Positions 1 through 8,680 are shown, counted from the first letter of the stretch. The stretch is DNA of 64,000 nucleotides from Pseudomonadota bacterium (GCA_023426545.1 JAFAAN010000083.1:1-64000), one strand, 5' to 3'. Made by a program: numbers and translations. The notes: generated from the letters alone by a model not told the origin.

Positions 1-8
1 GGCCCGCC

Positions 9-743
9 ATGACGGGCCCCGCGCGGATGTCCGCCCCGATGAGCGCGCCGCCCCGGACCCCATCGCCGGAGGCGCGTGCCGCTGTCGCCCGGGCTCCCGC
101 CCCGGGGGCGCTCCTGGACGTGCCGCGGCAGGCGCCTCGCTCACCGGGGCCGCTGCCCGGCATGTCCAGCGGCGAGCGGCCCACGCTGGACGAGGTGCGC
201 CGCGAGCTGGGTGACTGCCGTCGCTGCAAGCTGTGCACGGGGCGCAAGAACATCGTCTTCGGCACGGGCAACCCGCGCGCGGAGCTGGTGTTCGTGGGCG
301 AGGGCCCGGGGGAGAGCGAGGACCTTCAGGGCGTGCCCTTCGTCGGCGCGGCCGGAGACCTGCTGACGAAGATGATTGGCGCGATGGGCTACCGCCGCGA
401 CGACGTCTACATCTGCAACGTCGTGAAGTGCCGGCCACCGGGCAACCGCAACCCGGAGCCGGAGGAGATTGCCGCCTGTGAGCCCTTCCTGCGCGCGCAG
501 CTGGCGGCCATCCAGCCCAAGGTGGTGGTGGCGCTGGGCAAGTTCGCGGCGCAGACGCTGCTGCGGGACGGTACGCCCATCACCCGCCTGCGCGGCAACT
601 GGCGCACGTACGAGGGCATCCAGCTCATGCCCACCTTCCACCCGGCGTACCTCCTGCGAAGCCCCGCGGAGAAGCGCAAGGCGTGGGAAGACCTCCAGGC
701 GGTGATGAAGGTTCTCGGCAAGCAACCCGGCTCGCGCGCGTAG
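9..743 (+). CDS. Type 4 uracil-DNA glycosylase (4Fe-4S)
   Basis: Predicted to excise uracil from DNA in base-excision repair. The core (from about residue 58) has C-x2-C at 70/73 followed by K-L, a GEGPGESED motif at 98-106, and C141 and C157; the 16-residue spacing of the last pair matches the iron-sulfur ligands known for family 4 enzymes. HPAYLLR at 211-217 is the second active-site motif. The first ~55 residues are proline/alanine-rich and not part of the fold; an internal ATG at 162 would remove most of them. The reading frame is open to the window edge, so the true start may lie upstream. Function is well supported, start is not. Confidence 0.88.
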   Translation: MTGPARMSAPMSAPPRTPSPEARAAVARAPAPGALLDVPRQAPRSPGPLPGMSSGERPTLDEVRRELGDCRRCKLCTGRKNIVFGTGNPRAELVFVGEGPGESEDLQGVPFVGAAGDLLTKMIGAMGYRRDDVYICNVVKCRPPGNRNPEPEEIAACEPFLRAQLAAIQPKVVVALGKFAAQTLLRDGTPITRLRGNWRTYEGIQLMPTFHPAYLLRSPAEKRKAWEDLQAVMKVLGKQPGSRA

Positions 744-771
744 CCGCGGGCCCGATGAAGGGAATTCACGG

Positions 772-1779
772 ATGAATGGACTGCTGGAGTCGAGTGAGCT
801 GCTGTCGCCCGCGCTGGAGTCGAACCCGCTGGGGGACCCGGCCCGGCGCAAGCTCACCGTGTACCTGCCGCCGGGCTACAGCGCGGGAGACCGGCGCTAC
901 CCCGTCGTCTACTTCCTGCACGCCTTCGGCAACAGCGGCGGCTCGTGGACGAACGCCTCGGGCTTCGCACCCTCCGTCCCCGAGCGCCTGGACGCGCTCA
1001 TCGAGTCGGGCGCGATTCCGCCCGCCATCGGCGTCTTCCCGGATGCCTGGACGTCACTGGGCGGCAGCCAGTGGGTGAACAGCGACGCCATTGGCCGGTA
1101 CCGCGACTACCTGGCCAAGGACGTGGTCGGCTTCGTGGACCGCACCTACCGCACCCTGCCGAAGGCGGCCTCGCGCGCGGTGGTGGGGCACAGCTCCGGC
1201 GGCTACGGCGCGCTGGTGATGGGCCGCTACCACCCGGACCTGTTCTCCCATGTGGGGACGCACGCCGCGGACGCCTACTTCGAATACTGCTACCTGCCGG
1301 ACCTGCCGAAGGCGGCGTCGGCGCTGCTCAAGGCGGGCGGGGTGGAGGCGTGGCACGCGGACTTCCGCGCGCGTGTTCGCGAGACGAAGATGCGGGGTGA
1401 TGACTTTCCGGTGGTGAACACGCTGGCGATGGCCGCCGCGTACTCGCCGAAGAAGGGCGAGCCGCTCAACGTGGAGCTGCCCTTCGACGCGAACACGGGC
1501 CGGCTGCGCCTGGACGTGTGGAACCGCTGGCTGGTGCACGACCCGGTGCGCTTCGTGCCCAAGTTCATGGACGCGTTCCGCAAGCTCAAGACCGTCTACC
1601 TCGACTGCGGAACGCGCGACGAGTTCAACATCCGCTGGGGCACGCGGATGCTCGCGGAGGAGCTCAAGAACGCGGGCGTGGAGCTCGTCCACGAGGAGTT
1701 CGAGGACGGCCACTCCGGCGTGTCGTACCGCTTCGAGCGCTCGCTGTCCGTCCTGGTGCCGAACCTGGCGCAGGAGTAG
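772..1779 (+). CDS. Esterase, alpha/beta-hydrolase (esterase D / FrmB-like)
   Basis: A 335-residue putative serine esterase with no signal peptide. The nucleophile elbow GHSSGG lies around residue 140, an oxyanion-type YFLHAFGNSGG loop around 46, a candidate acid in CGTRDEFN around 280, and a candidate catalytic His in EDGHSG near 313. This arrangement fits the esterase D/antigen 85-like family, whose substrates vary widely, so the substrate cannot be named. It follows the glycosylase gene by 28 bases and is probably cotranscribed with it. The start ATG lies just after a GAAGGGAATT stretch. Confidence 0.8.
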   Translation: MNGLLESSELLSPALESNPLGDPARRKLTVYLPPGYSAGDRRYPVVYFLHAFGNSGGSWTNASGFAPSVPERLDALIESGAIPPAIGVFPDAWTSLGGSQWVNSDAIGRYRDYLAKDVVGFVDRTYRTLPKAASRAVVGHSSGGYGALVMGRYHPDLFSHVGTHAADAYFEYCYLPDLPKAASALLKAGGVEAWHADFRARVRETKMRGDDFPVVNTLAMAAAYSPKKGEPLNVELPFDANTGRLRLDVWNRWLVHDPVRFVPKFMDAFRKLKTVYLDCGTRDEFNIRWGTRMLAEELKNAGVELVHEEFEDGHSGVSYRFERSLSVLVPNLAQE

Positions 1780-1945
1780 TGCCAGGGAGGGCCCGCGGCG
1801 GGCGGGATGCCCGCTGTGGGACGCCCCCGTGCCTGTCGCGTGACGTGGTGCTGGCCATTGCCCCGCCGGAGCGGGTAGACGCCTCCCTGGGGGTGCCCTG
1901 CTCCGAGCGGGCCGGGCACCCGGAAACCTTCAGGGAGACGGGAAC

Positions 1946-2977
1946 ATGAGCATCGACCTCTACGGGCTGTCCCGCGTCGTCGGCGAGAAGGGCGTGTTGC
2001 CCCAGCGCGCGAAGCAACTGGACCCCTCGCTGCCGTGCCGCGAGTCCGAGCTGCTCATCGACGTGGAGAGCCTCAACATCGACGCCGCGTCCTTCAAGCA
2101 GATCAAGGCCGAGGTGGGTGGTGACGCGAAGCGCATCGGTGAGCGCATCCAGGAGATCGTCCGCGAGCGGGGGAAGATGCAGAACCCCGTCACGGGCTCG
2201 GGCGGCATGTTGATTGGCCGCGTGAAGGAAATGGGCGCGAAGCACCCCGCGCGGGACGTGCTCAAGGTGGGGGACCGCATCGCGACGCTCGTGAGCCTCA
2301 CGCTGACGCCGCTGGTCATCGACGAGGTGAAGGCGGTGCACGCCGACATCGACCGGGTGGACATCCGCGGGCACGCGCTGCTGTTCGCCAGCGGCATCTA
2401 CGCGAAGCTGCCCTCGGACATGCCGGACACGCTGGCGCTCGCGGCGCTCGACGTGTGTGGCGCGCCCGCGCTGGTGGCTCGCCATGTGCGGCCGGGCATG
2501 ACGGTGGCGGTGCTGGGGGCGGGGAAGAGCGGAGCGCTGTGTCTGGCGCAGGCGCGGCGCAACCTGGAGAGCCGGGGCAAGCTGCTGGCGCTGGACGTGT
2601 CGCAGGGCGCCCTGGATCTGCTGTCGGGCATTGGCCTGTGCGACGTCGCGCTGAAGGTGGATGCAACGCAGGGCGTGGACGTCATGGAGGCCGTGAGCCG
2701 GGCGACGGACGGGCAGCTCTGTGACCTGGTGGTCAACTGCGCCAGCGTGGGCAACACGGAGATGGCGACCATCCTGTCGGTGAAGGATGGCGGCACGGCC
2801 ATCTTCTTCTCCATGGCCACGAGCTTCACGGCGGCGGCGCTGGGCGCCGAGGGCGTGGGCAAGGACGTCACCATGGTGGTGGGCAACGGCTATGTGCCCG
2901 GCCACGCGGCGCTGACGCTGAACCTGCTCCGCACCGAGCCCGAGCTGCTTCAGCTCTTCGCCACCCGGTACGTGTAG
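1946..2977 (+). CDS. kdd: L-erythro-3,5-diaminohexanoate dehydrogenase
   Basis: Predicted to oxidise 3,5-diaminohexanoate to 5-amino-3-oxohexanoate with NAD(P)+, the step after lysine 5,6-aminomutase in beta-lysine degradation. The 343-residue protein has the N-terminal zinc-free alcohol-dehydrogenase-like fold of the Kdd family and a Rossmann nucleotide site, VLGAGKSG, at about 188-195. Assignment is strengthened by kamD, kamE, kal and kce 3-7 kb downstream on the same strand. A GGGAGACGG ribosome site precedes the ATG. It is separated from the other pathway genes by a convergent catalase/ankyrin pair, which is unusual because these genes are normally contiguous. Confidence 0.85.
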   Translation: MSIDLYGLSRVVGEKGVLPQRAKQLDPSLPCRESELLIDVESLNIDAASFKQIKAEVGGDAKRIGERIQEIVRERGKMQNPVTGSGGMLIGRVKEMGAKHPARDVLKVGDRIATLVSLTLTPLVIDEVKAVHADIDRVDIRGHALLFASGIYAKLPSDMPDTLALAALDVCGAPALVARHVRPGMTVAVLGAGKSGALCLAQARRNLESRGKLLALDVSQGALDLLSGIGLCDVALKVDATQGVDVMEAVSRATDGQLCDLVVNCASVGNTEMATILSVKDGGTAIFFSMATSFTAAALGAEGVGKDVTMVVGNGYVPGHAALTLNLLRTEPELLQLFATRYV

Positions 2978-2995
2978 CGGGAGCGCGCCTGGGGA

Positions 2996-3300
2996 CTCCA
3001 CAGGGCGGACCTCCGGATGCGCCGACGCGGGCGCGCACGGCCGGAGGCCCATGTCCTCTCGGCACAGGGGCTCCACCGGGCGGCCCTCCGGATGCGCCGG
3101 TGCGGGCATGCACCATCAGGGGCCCATGTCCTCACGGCCCGGGGCTCCGGGACGTAGAGCGCTGCGGAAGCTCCCGCTGGGGGCCCATGTCCTCCCGGCC
3201 CGGGCGCACCGGAACGCGGAGCGCCGCGGATGCTCCCGGCAGGTGGCCATGCCGTCCCGGCCCCGGTGGTACGGGGCCGCGGAGCACCGCGGGGAGACCC
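2996..3300. repeat. Degenerate tandem repeat array between convergent genes
   Basis: About four to five diverged units of 60-75 bp. The first two begin CTCCAC-x-GGGCGG at 2996 and 3071 (75 bp apart) and share CTCCGGATGCGCC. A GGCCCATGTCCTC core recurs near 3046, 3121 and 3182, with a decayed copy near 3244. The array fills the gap between the kdd stop and the end of the ankyrin gene; no gene was found in it on either strand. Confidence 0.6.
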
Positions 3301-3301
3301 C

Positions 3302-3919
3302 TCACCGGGCCGAGGCGGAGGGCTCCGGCGTGGCAGGCGTTTCGGGCACGGGCGCCCGGAGCGCCTGCGTGTGCGCCCAGTCCCGGGCGCTGCGCCCGCT
3401 GCCGTCGCGCACGTCGGGGGATGCGCCCTGCTGGCGCAACTGGTTCACCACCTCCTCGCGGCCGAAGAGGGAGGCGAACATCAGCGCCGTCTGGCCGAAG
3501 CGGTTGCCCTGGTCCACCGCGCAGGGCTGCTGGTTGAGCAGCCCGACGATATCCGTGTAGCCCTTGAATGCGGCGCCCATGAGCGCGGTGTTGCCGTTGT
3601 TGTCTCCGGCGCACGCGTCCGCGCCCGCGGCCAGCAGCGCGCGCACCGTGTCCGTGTGGCCGTGGTACGCGGCGAGGATGAGCGGGGAGAAGCCGCGGGC
3701 ATCCCGAGCCTCCACGGACGTTCCTGCCTGGACGAGCCCCTTCACGAGGTCCGTCTCCCCAGCGCGGGCGGCGGCCAGCAGGTAGCGCTCCGCGTCGCTC
3801 GTGGCCAGCAGCCGGCCCTCCGGCGCGGGCGTGGTGCGCAGGGACAGCCACGCGGCCGTCAGCACCACGCCGCCCAGCACCAGCACCGCCAGGGTTCCCA
3901 TCAGCAGCTTGCGAATCAT
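3302..3919 (-). CDS. Membrane-anchored ankyrin-repeat protein (AnkB-like)
   Basis: A 205-residue protein with one N-terminal membrane segment (about residues 5-27), predicting a periplasm-facing anchored domain. Ankyrin repeats run from about residue 45 to 175, with the usual G-x-T/S-x-L-x-x-A-A-x-x-G-H pattern visible in FSPLILAAYHGH, NTALMGAAFKGY and QTALMFASLFGR. The C-terminus is Pro/Ala-rich. It lies ~147 bp downstream of an exported catalase on the same strand. In Pseudomonas aeruginosa an ankyrin protein (AnkB) encoded behind katB is needed for full catalase activity, so a catalase-assisting role is a reasonable inference. The ATG has GGAG upstream. Confidence 0.8.
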   Translation of the reverse strand: MIRKLLMGTLAVLVLGGVVLTAAWLSLRTTPAPEGRLLATSDAERYLLAAARAGETDLVKGLVQAGTSVEARDARGFSPLILAAYHGHTDTVRALLAAGADACAGDNNGNTALMGAAFKGYTDIVGLLNQQPCAVDQGNRFGQTALMFASLFGREEVVNQLRQQGASPDVRDGSGRSARDWAHTQALRAPVPETPATPEPSASAR

Positions 3920-4066
3920 GTTGGACTCCAGGGGCGAGTGGGGCCTGCTCCCGCGCAGGGGAGACCGGGACGCGACGGGCGGCGTGCCCCGGCCTTCTCC
4001 TACGGAGCGCAGTGGAGGAGGCGGGCCCAGGCGGGGACATCGCCAGGGCCCCGTGCGAGGGAAACC

Positions 4067-5599
4067 TCAGCGGGCGGCGAGCGGGGCCACGGCGGCCTTG
4101 GCGTCATCCACCTTCACGTTCACCGCCTTGGCCAGACGGGTGCCGTACTCGGCGTTGGCCATGTAGAAGTGGCCCACCATGCGCACCTTGATCTTCGCGT
4201 CACGCACCTGGTTCAGGTCGGCGGCCAGGTTCTTGACGAGGCGCTCCTTCCCGCCCGCGTCGAGCGAGGCATAGAAGGCGCCGGCCTGGGCGAAGTTGTC
4301 CGTCTTCTCGATGCCTCGCTGCTGCGTGGTGCCGCTGAGCAGCGCGTTGGAGAAGAGGTACTGCGGCGCGTCCTGCGTCTCGCGCGAGATGCTCGGCTCG
4401 TAGTTGACGTCCGACTTCGTGTTGCCGGAGTTCATGCTGCCCGCCTGGCTGTTGTTGTTCACCGCCGCGCGGGCGCGGTTGATGGGCAGCGACTGGTAGT
4501 TGGCGCCAATCCGGTAGCGCTGGGTGTCCGCGTAGGAGAACAGGCGGCCTTGCAGGAGCCGGTCCTCCGAGGGCTCGATGCCCGGCGGCTGGACGCCCGG
4601 GGAGAAGGCGGACTGCTCGGTCTCCTCGAAGAAGTTGTCCGGGAGCTTGTTGAGGGTGAACTTGCCCAGCTTGATGGACGGCACCTGGGCCTCGGGCCAG
4701 ATCTTCGTCGCGTCGAGCGGGTCGAAGCTGAACGTGTCCAGGTCCTTGGGGTCCAGCACCTGCGCGCTCAGCTCCCACGAGGGGAACTTGCCCGCGCCAA
4801 TGGCGGCGTAGAGGTCCGTGGTGGCGTGCTGGTGGTCCTCGGAGACCACGCGGGCGGCGTCCTCCGCGGTGAGGCTCTTCACGCCTTGCTGCGAGGCCCA
4901 GTTGAACTTCACGTACTTGTACTCGCCCTTCGCGTTGACGAACTTGAAGGCATGCACGCCGTGCCCGTTCATCTGCCGGTAGTTCGCCGGGATGCCGATG
5001 TCCGAGTACACCTGCGTGAGCATGTGCGTCGACTCGGGCTGGTGCGAGAAGAAGTCGAAGAAGCGGTGCGGGTCCTGCTTGTTCGTGACGGGCGACGGCT
5101 TGAGCGAGTGCACCATGTCCGGGAACTTGATGGCGTCGCGGATGAAGAAGATGGGCAGGTTGTTGCCCACCAGGTCCCAGTTGCCCTCGTCCGTGTAGAA
5201 CTTGAGCGCGAAGCCGCGTGGATCGCGGAGCGTCTCCGGTGAGCCGGACGGATGGATGACCGTGGAGAAGCGCACGAACATCGGCGTCTTCTTGCCCTTG
5301 GCGGAGAAGACGGAGGCGCGCGTCAGCTTGGAGAAGTCGCCGTAGCTCTCGAAGACGCCGTGGGCGCCGGCGCCGCGCGCGTGCACGACGCGCTCGGGGA
5401 TCCGCTCACGATCGAAGCGGGCCAGCTTCTCGATGAGGTGGAAGTCCTCCAGGAGGATGCCGCCACGGGGGCCGGCCGTCTTGGAGCTCTGGTTGGTCCC
5501 CACCGGGGAGCCGGAATCCGTCGTGAGGGGCGGGGGCGTCGCGGCAACAGCGGCCGAGCCGCCGAGAAGCATGGCTGACAGCAGCAGGGAGCGGGTTTG
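4067..5599 (-). CDS. Catalase with signal peptide (KatB-like, clade III/small subunit type)
   Basis: Haem catalase, H2O2 to water and O2, probably periplasmic. TTG at 5599 is the chosen start: AAGGAGAG lies 4 bases upstream and the reading frame then gives a signal peptide (QTRSLLLSAMLLGG...AVA) cut near residue 21. Upstream in-frame codons translate to sequence with no catalase similarity. Visible catalase signatures include the FDRERIPERVVHARGAGAHG active-site region with its His, the FVRFSTV strand, NNLPIFFIRDA with the distal Asn, and the proximal haem RLFSYADTQRYR region with Tyr. About 510 residues, normal for the family. Upstream lie three palindromes at 5711-5770 shared with divergent kamD. 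Confidence 0.92.
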   Translation of the reverse strand, partial: QTRSLLLSAMLLGGSAAVAATPPPLTTDSGSPVGTNQSSKTAGPRGGILLEDFHLIEKLARFDRERIPERVVHARGAGAHGVFESYGDFSKLTRASVFSAKGKKTPMFVRFSTVIHPSGSPETLRDPRGFALKFYTDEGNWDLVGNNLPIFFIRDAIKFPDMVHSLKPSPVTNKQDPHRFFDFFSHQPESTHMLTQVYSDIGIPANYRQMNGHGVHAFKFVNAKGEYKYVKFNWASQQGVKSLTAEDAARVVSEDHQHATTDLYAAIGAGKFPSWELSAQVLDPKDLDTFSFDPLDATKIWPEAQVPSIKLGKFTLNKLPDNFFEETEQSAFSPGVQPPGIEPSEDRLLQGRLFSYADTQRYRIGANYQSLPINRARAAVNNNSQAGSMNSGNTKSDVNYEPSISRETQDAPQYLFSNALLSGTTQQRGIEKTDNFAQAGAFYASLDAGGKERLVKNLAADLNQVRDAKIKVRMVGHFYMANAEYGTRLAKAVNVKVDDAKAAVAPLAAR

Positions 5600-5673
5600 C
5601 AAGGGACTCTCCTTGTCATGGGGGATGAAGCGCTCCCTGCCTAGGCACACCCCATGCCAGTTCGATGTCTTCA

Positions 5674-5703
5674 ATAATTCCAGTGGATTGCGTGTTGAAG
5701 CAA
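5674..5703 (-). promoter_or_regulatory. Possible catalase promoter
   Basis: On the minus strand TTGCTT (5703-5698), 18 bases, then AATTAT (5679-5674). This is the only AT-rich stretch upstream of the catalase start. It lies directly beside the palindromes at 5711-5770. Weak by itself. Confidence 0.3.
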
Positions 5704-5710
5704 CAGGATT

Positions 5711-5770
5711 CACCGATGGGTCGGTGTCTGCACCGTTCTGTCGGTGTAGTGGGGCACCGACCTGGCGGTG
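5711..5770. promoter_or_regulatory. Three palindromic operators, CACCG-N6-CGGTG
   Basis: Three perfect copies of CACCG-N6-CGGTG at 5711-5726, 5731-5746 and 5755-5770, with start-to-start spacing of 20 and 24 bp (about two helical turns). They sit between the divergent catalase and kamD genes. Arm sequence and spacer length are invariant while spacer bases differ, which is what a dimeric regulator site looks like. No regulator gene is adjacent, so the binding protein is unknown. Confidence 0.7.
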
Positions 5771-5863
5771 TTGTTCGTTTGAGGACCGATAATGCGATGC
5801 AGCAACGTCATATGGGTGTGTATCGGCGCTACCGGCTTCCGTCGGGGCGGGTAAGGTGCGCGC

Positions 5864-7414
5864 ATGCCAGGCCCGTTCATTGAAGACGCGCGAATCGATC
5901 ACGCGCGCAAGCTGGCGGACGAAATCGTCAACCCGATCTTCGACCTCATCCGCCGCAACACCACTGTATCGACCGAGCGCACCGTGCTGCGCTTCTTCGG
6001 ACTCTCTGGAGCCGGCGCGCGGGGCGTGCCGCTTGCCAACCTGATGGTGGACAAGCTGAAGGCCGCCGGGGTCCTCAACAAGGGCGCCGCCTACTGGTAC
6101 GGCCGCGCGCTACAGCTGGGGGCGAAGAGCCCGCTGGAGGCCGTGGAGCGGCTGACCGCGCTCCCCACCGAGAAGCTGGCCCCGCTGTCCCCCGAGCAGG
6201 AGCACAACCTGCGCGAGGAGGTCCGCGCGGAGGCCCGCGCCGCCCTGGAGGACCTGAAGGCACGCGTCGCTCAGCGGGACGCGCTCCGCGAGCAGTTCCC
6301 CATGCCCCCCACGCCGCACAAGTACGTCATCGTGGCCACGGGCAACATCTATGACGACGTGGACCAGGCGCGCGCCGCGGCCCAGGCGGGCGCCGACGTC
6401 ATCGCGGTCATCCGGTCCACCGCCCAGTCCCTGCTGGACTACGTGCCCCACGGCGCCACCACGGAGGGCTACGGCGGCACCTACGCCACCCAGGAGAACT
6501 TCCGCATCATGCGCGAGGCCCTGGATGACGAGAGCCGCAAGCTCAAGCGCTACATCCAGCTGACGAACTACTCGTCCGGCCTCTGCATGTCGGAGATCGC
6601 CTTCTGCGCGGCCTACGAGAAGCTGGACATGCTGCTCAACGACGCGATGTACGGAATCCTGTTCCGCGACATCAACATGCGGCGCACGTTCATCGACCAG
6701 TATTTCAGCCGCCGCATCTGCGCCCTGGCCGGAATCATCATCAACACCGGCGAGGACAACTACATCACCACCGCGGACGCGTATGACGCGGCCCACACCG
6801 TCATCGCCAGCCAGTTCATCAACGAGTGCTTCGCCAAGCGCGCGGGCCTGAAGGACTGGCAGCTGGGCATCGGCCACGCGTACGAGATCGACCCGTACCG
6901 CGAGGACACGCTGCTGCTGGAGCTGTCCCAGGCCATGCTGGTGCGCCGCTGCTTCCCGGACGCGCCGCTGAAGTACATGCCGCCCACCAAGCACAAGGAG
7001 ACGGACATCTTCTTCAGCCACGCGTACGACGTGATGGCGAACCTGGTGGCCATGTGGACGCGGCAGGGCATCCAGCTGCTGGGCATGATGACCGAGGCCA
7101 TGCACACGCCGCTGCTGGCGGACCGCTACGTGGCGCTCAAGTCCGCGGCCTACATCCACCGGGCGGCGCGGGGCATCGACGAGGAGTTCATCGTCCGCGA
7201 GGACGGGAAGATCGCCAACCGCGCGCGCGAGGTGTTCGCCCGGGCGGAGCAGCTGCTCCAGGAGTGCCGCGACGAGGGCATGGTGACCGCCATCGGCCGC
7301 GGGCACTTCGGTGACGTGAAGCGCGAGGAGACCGGCGGCAAGGGCCTCGATGGCGTGCTGGAGAAGGCGCCGGACTATTTCAACCCGTTCCTGGAACTGC
7401 TGGAGGCGCAGTGA
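5864..7414 (+). CDS. kamD: Lysine 5,6-aminomutase alpha subunit
   Basis: The large subunit of the adenosylcobalamin- and PLP-dependent aminomutase that moves the terminal amino group of beta-lysine (or D-lysine) from carbon 6 to 5. The 516 residues match the usual size. The barrel region is very conserved: IRSTAQSLLDYVPHGATTEG followed by GYGGTYATQENFRIMR (about 185-225), NYSSGLCMSEIAF and DAMYGILFRDINM. Start ATG is preceded by AAGGTG. It begins a tight run kamD-orf-kamE-kal-kce with gaps of 4 bases or overlaps, so one transcript is likely. No cobalamin riboswitch was recognised upstream; control may be through the palindromes at 5711-5770. Confidence 0.95.
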   Translation: MPGPFIEDARIDHARKLADEIVNPIFDLIRRNTTVSTERTVLRFFGLSGAGARGVPLANLMVDKLKAAGVLNKGAAYWYGRALQLGAKSPLEAVERLTALPTEKLAPLSPEQEHNLREEVRAEARAALEDLKARVAQRDALREQFPMPPTPHKYVIVATGNIYDDVDQARAAAQAGADVIAVIRSTAQSLLDYVPHGATTEGYGGTYATQENFRIMREALDDESRKLKRYIQLTNYSSGLCMSEIAFCAAYEKLDMLLNDAMYGILFRDINMRRTFIDQYFSRRICALAGIIINTGEDNYITTADAYDAAHTVIASQFINECFAKRAGLKDWQLGIGHAYEIDPYREDTLLLELSQAMLVRRCFPDAPLKYMPPTKHKETDIFFSHAYDVMANLVAMWTRQGIQLLGMMTEAMHTPLLADRYVALKSAAYIHRAARGIDEEFIVREDGKIANRAREVFARAEQLLQECRDEGMVTAIGRGHFGDVKREETGGKGLDGVLEKAPDYFNPFLELLEAQ

Positions 7415-7890
7415 TGCTCGGTCCAATCCTTGCCATGGTCCTCGCCGCGGGAGGCTCCGCGGATGCGCTGGCGAAGGTCCAGGTGAAGAACGTGTCGCTC
7501 CTGGTGCCCGCCTCGTGGAACCACTCCGAGGAGGAGGGGACGCACAAGTTCCAGGCGCCCAGCGGAGATGCCTACTTCCTGGTGGACGTGGGCGCCGTGC
7601 AGACGGCGGGCATGAAGGCCCAGACGTGCGTGGACAAGATCGTCGCGTCCATTGGCGGCAGGTCCTGGGAGCGCTTGAAGGTGGGCGCCCAGCCGGCGGC
7701 GAAGCGCCAGGAGACGGACGTGGCGCCGGATGGCAGCGGCGCGGTGGATTCGGTGACGTACGTGGGGTGCGACGGAAAGACGACGTGGTCCGTCGTCTTC
7801 TACCTGGAGCAGGCGAAGCAGGAGCGGTTCGCGCCGCTGGCCCAGAAGGTGGGCACCAGCGTCAAGATTCAGCGGGCCGGAGGGAAGTGA
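7414..7890 (+). CDS. Exported protein of unknown function inside the kam operon
   Basis: A 158-residue protein not recognised. The first ~20 residues form a signal peptide (MLGPILAMVLAAGGSADA), so the mature protein should lie outside the cytoplasm. The remainder is beta-rich looking, with two cysteines (in QTCVDK and VGCDGK) that could form a disulfide. Its ATG overlaps the kamD stop (TGATG, 7412-7416; an in-frame GTG sits at 7411) and its stop is 4 bases before kamE, so it is cotranscribed. A lysine-pathway role has no other support. Confidence 0.75.
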   Translation: MLGPILAMVLAAGGSADALAKVQVKNVSLLVPASWNHSEEEGTHKFQAPSGDAYFLVDVGAVQTAGMKAQTCVDKIVASIGGRSWERLKVGAQPAAKRQETDVAPDGSGAVDSVTYVGCDGKTTWSVVFYLEQAKQERFAPLAQKVGTSVKIQRAGGK

Positions 7891-7894
7891 GCCG

Positions 7895-8680
7895 ATGGTG
7901 AAGCCAAGCAAGCAGATCATCCGTCCCTACGGCGACCGGCGGGACGACGGCGTGGTGCAGCTGTCGTTCACGCTGCCGGTGCCGCTGTCCGAGAAGGCCA
8001 AGGAGGCCGCCGCCGTCTTCACGAAGAAGATGGGCTTCACCGACGTGAAGGTGGCCGCCGCCGAGCGCGCCGCGGACAGCTACACCTTCTTCATCGTCTA
8101 CGCCCGGTCGAGCGTGGCCCTGGACTACGCCGAGATCGACGTGCCCGAGGTCGTCGTCAAGAAGATGTCCTTCGACGACCTCAACGCCTTCATCAAGGAG
8201 AAGGTGAAGCGGCGCATCGTGGTGTTCGGCGCGTGCACGGGCACGGACACGCACACGGTGGGCATCGACGCCATCCTCAACATGAAGGGCTACGCGGGCG
8301 ACTACGGCCTGGAGCGCTACGCCTGGTTCGAGGCGTACAACCTGGGCAGCCAGGTGCCGAACGAGGACCTCATCAAGAAGGCCATGGCGCGCAACGCGGA
8401 CGCCATCCTCGTCAGCCAGGTTGTCACCCAGCGCGACGTGCACAAGGACAACTCGCGGCACTTCATCGAGGCGGCGAAGGCCGCCGGCATCCACGGCAAG
8501 GTCCAGCTGCTGTTGGGCGGGCCTCGCGTGGATCACAAGCTGGCGCTGGAGCTGGGCTTCGATGCCGGCTTCGGTCCCGGCACCAAGCCGTCGGACGTGG
8601 CCAACTACATCGTCCATGCGCTCCTCAAGAAGGAAGGCAAGGAGGCGCCGGACGCCCACTACGAAGGGGAGCCTCAGTGA
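7895..8680 (+). CDS. kamE: Lysine 5,6-aminomutase beta subunit (B12/PLP-binding)
   Basis: Partner of KamD. The cobalamin signature D-T-H-T-V-G is at 118-123, giving His120 as the lower cobalt ligand. Lys131 follows exactly 11 residues later; in the clostridial enzyme the PLP-binding lysine (Lys144) likewise follows the cobalt His (His133) by 11, so the PLP Schiff-base residue is preserved. The C-terminal Rossmann B12 fold contains LLLGGPRVDH and GFDAGFGPGT. 261 residues, normal for the family. Its stop overlaps the kal start by 4 bases. Confidence 0.95.
   Translation: MVKPSKQIIRPYGDRRDDGVVQLSFTLPVPLSEKAKEAAAVFTKKMGFTDVKVAAAERAADSYTFFIVYARSSVALDYAEIDVPEVVVKKMSFDDLNAFIKEKVKRRIVVFGACTGTDTHTVGIDAILNMKGYAGDYGLERYAWFEAYNLGSQVPNEDLIKKAMARNADAILVSQVVTQRDVHKDNSRHFIEAAKAAGIHGKVQLLLGGPRVDHKLALELGFDAGFGPGTKPSDVANYIVHALLKKEGKEAPDAHYEGEPQ

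Noticed and set aside
1845..1875. Possible sigma-54 promoter ahead of kdd
   Set aside because: GG and GC elements are 11 rather than 10 bases apart and the -24 box is poor.
3230..5242. 670-codon plus-strand ORF
   Set aside because: Antisense to the ankyrin gene and catalase, whose family motifs are secure.
5600..5863. Cobalamin riboswitch ahead of kamD
   Set aside because: Looked for because KamDE needs adenosylcobalamin, but no B12-box or matching hairpins were seen.
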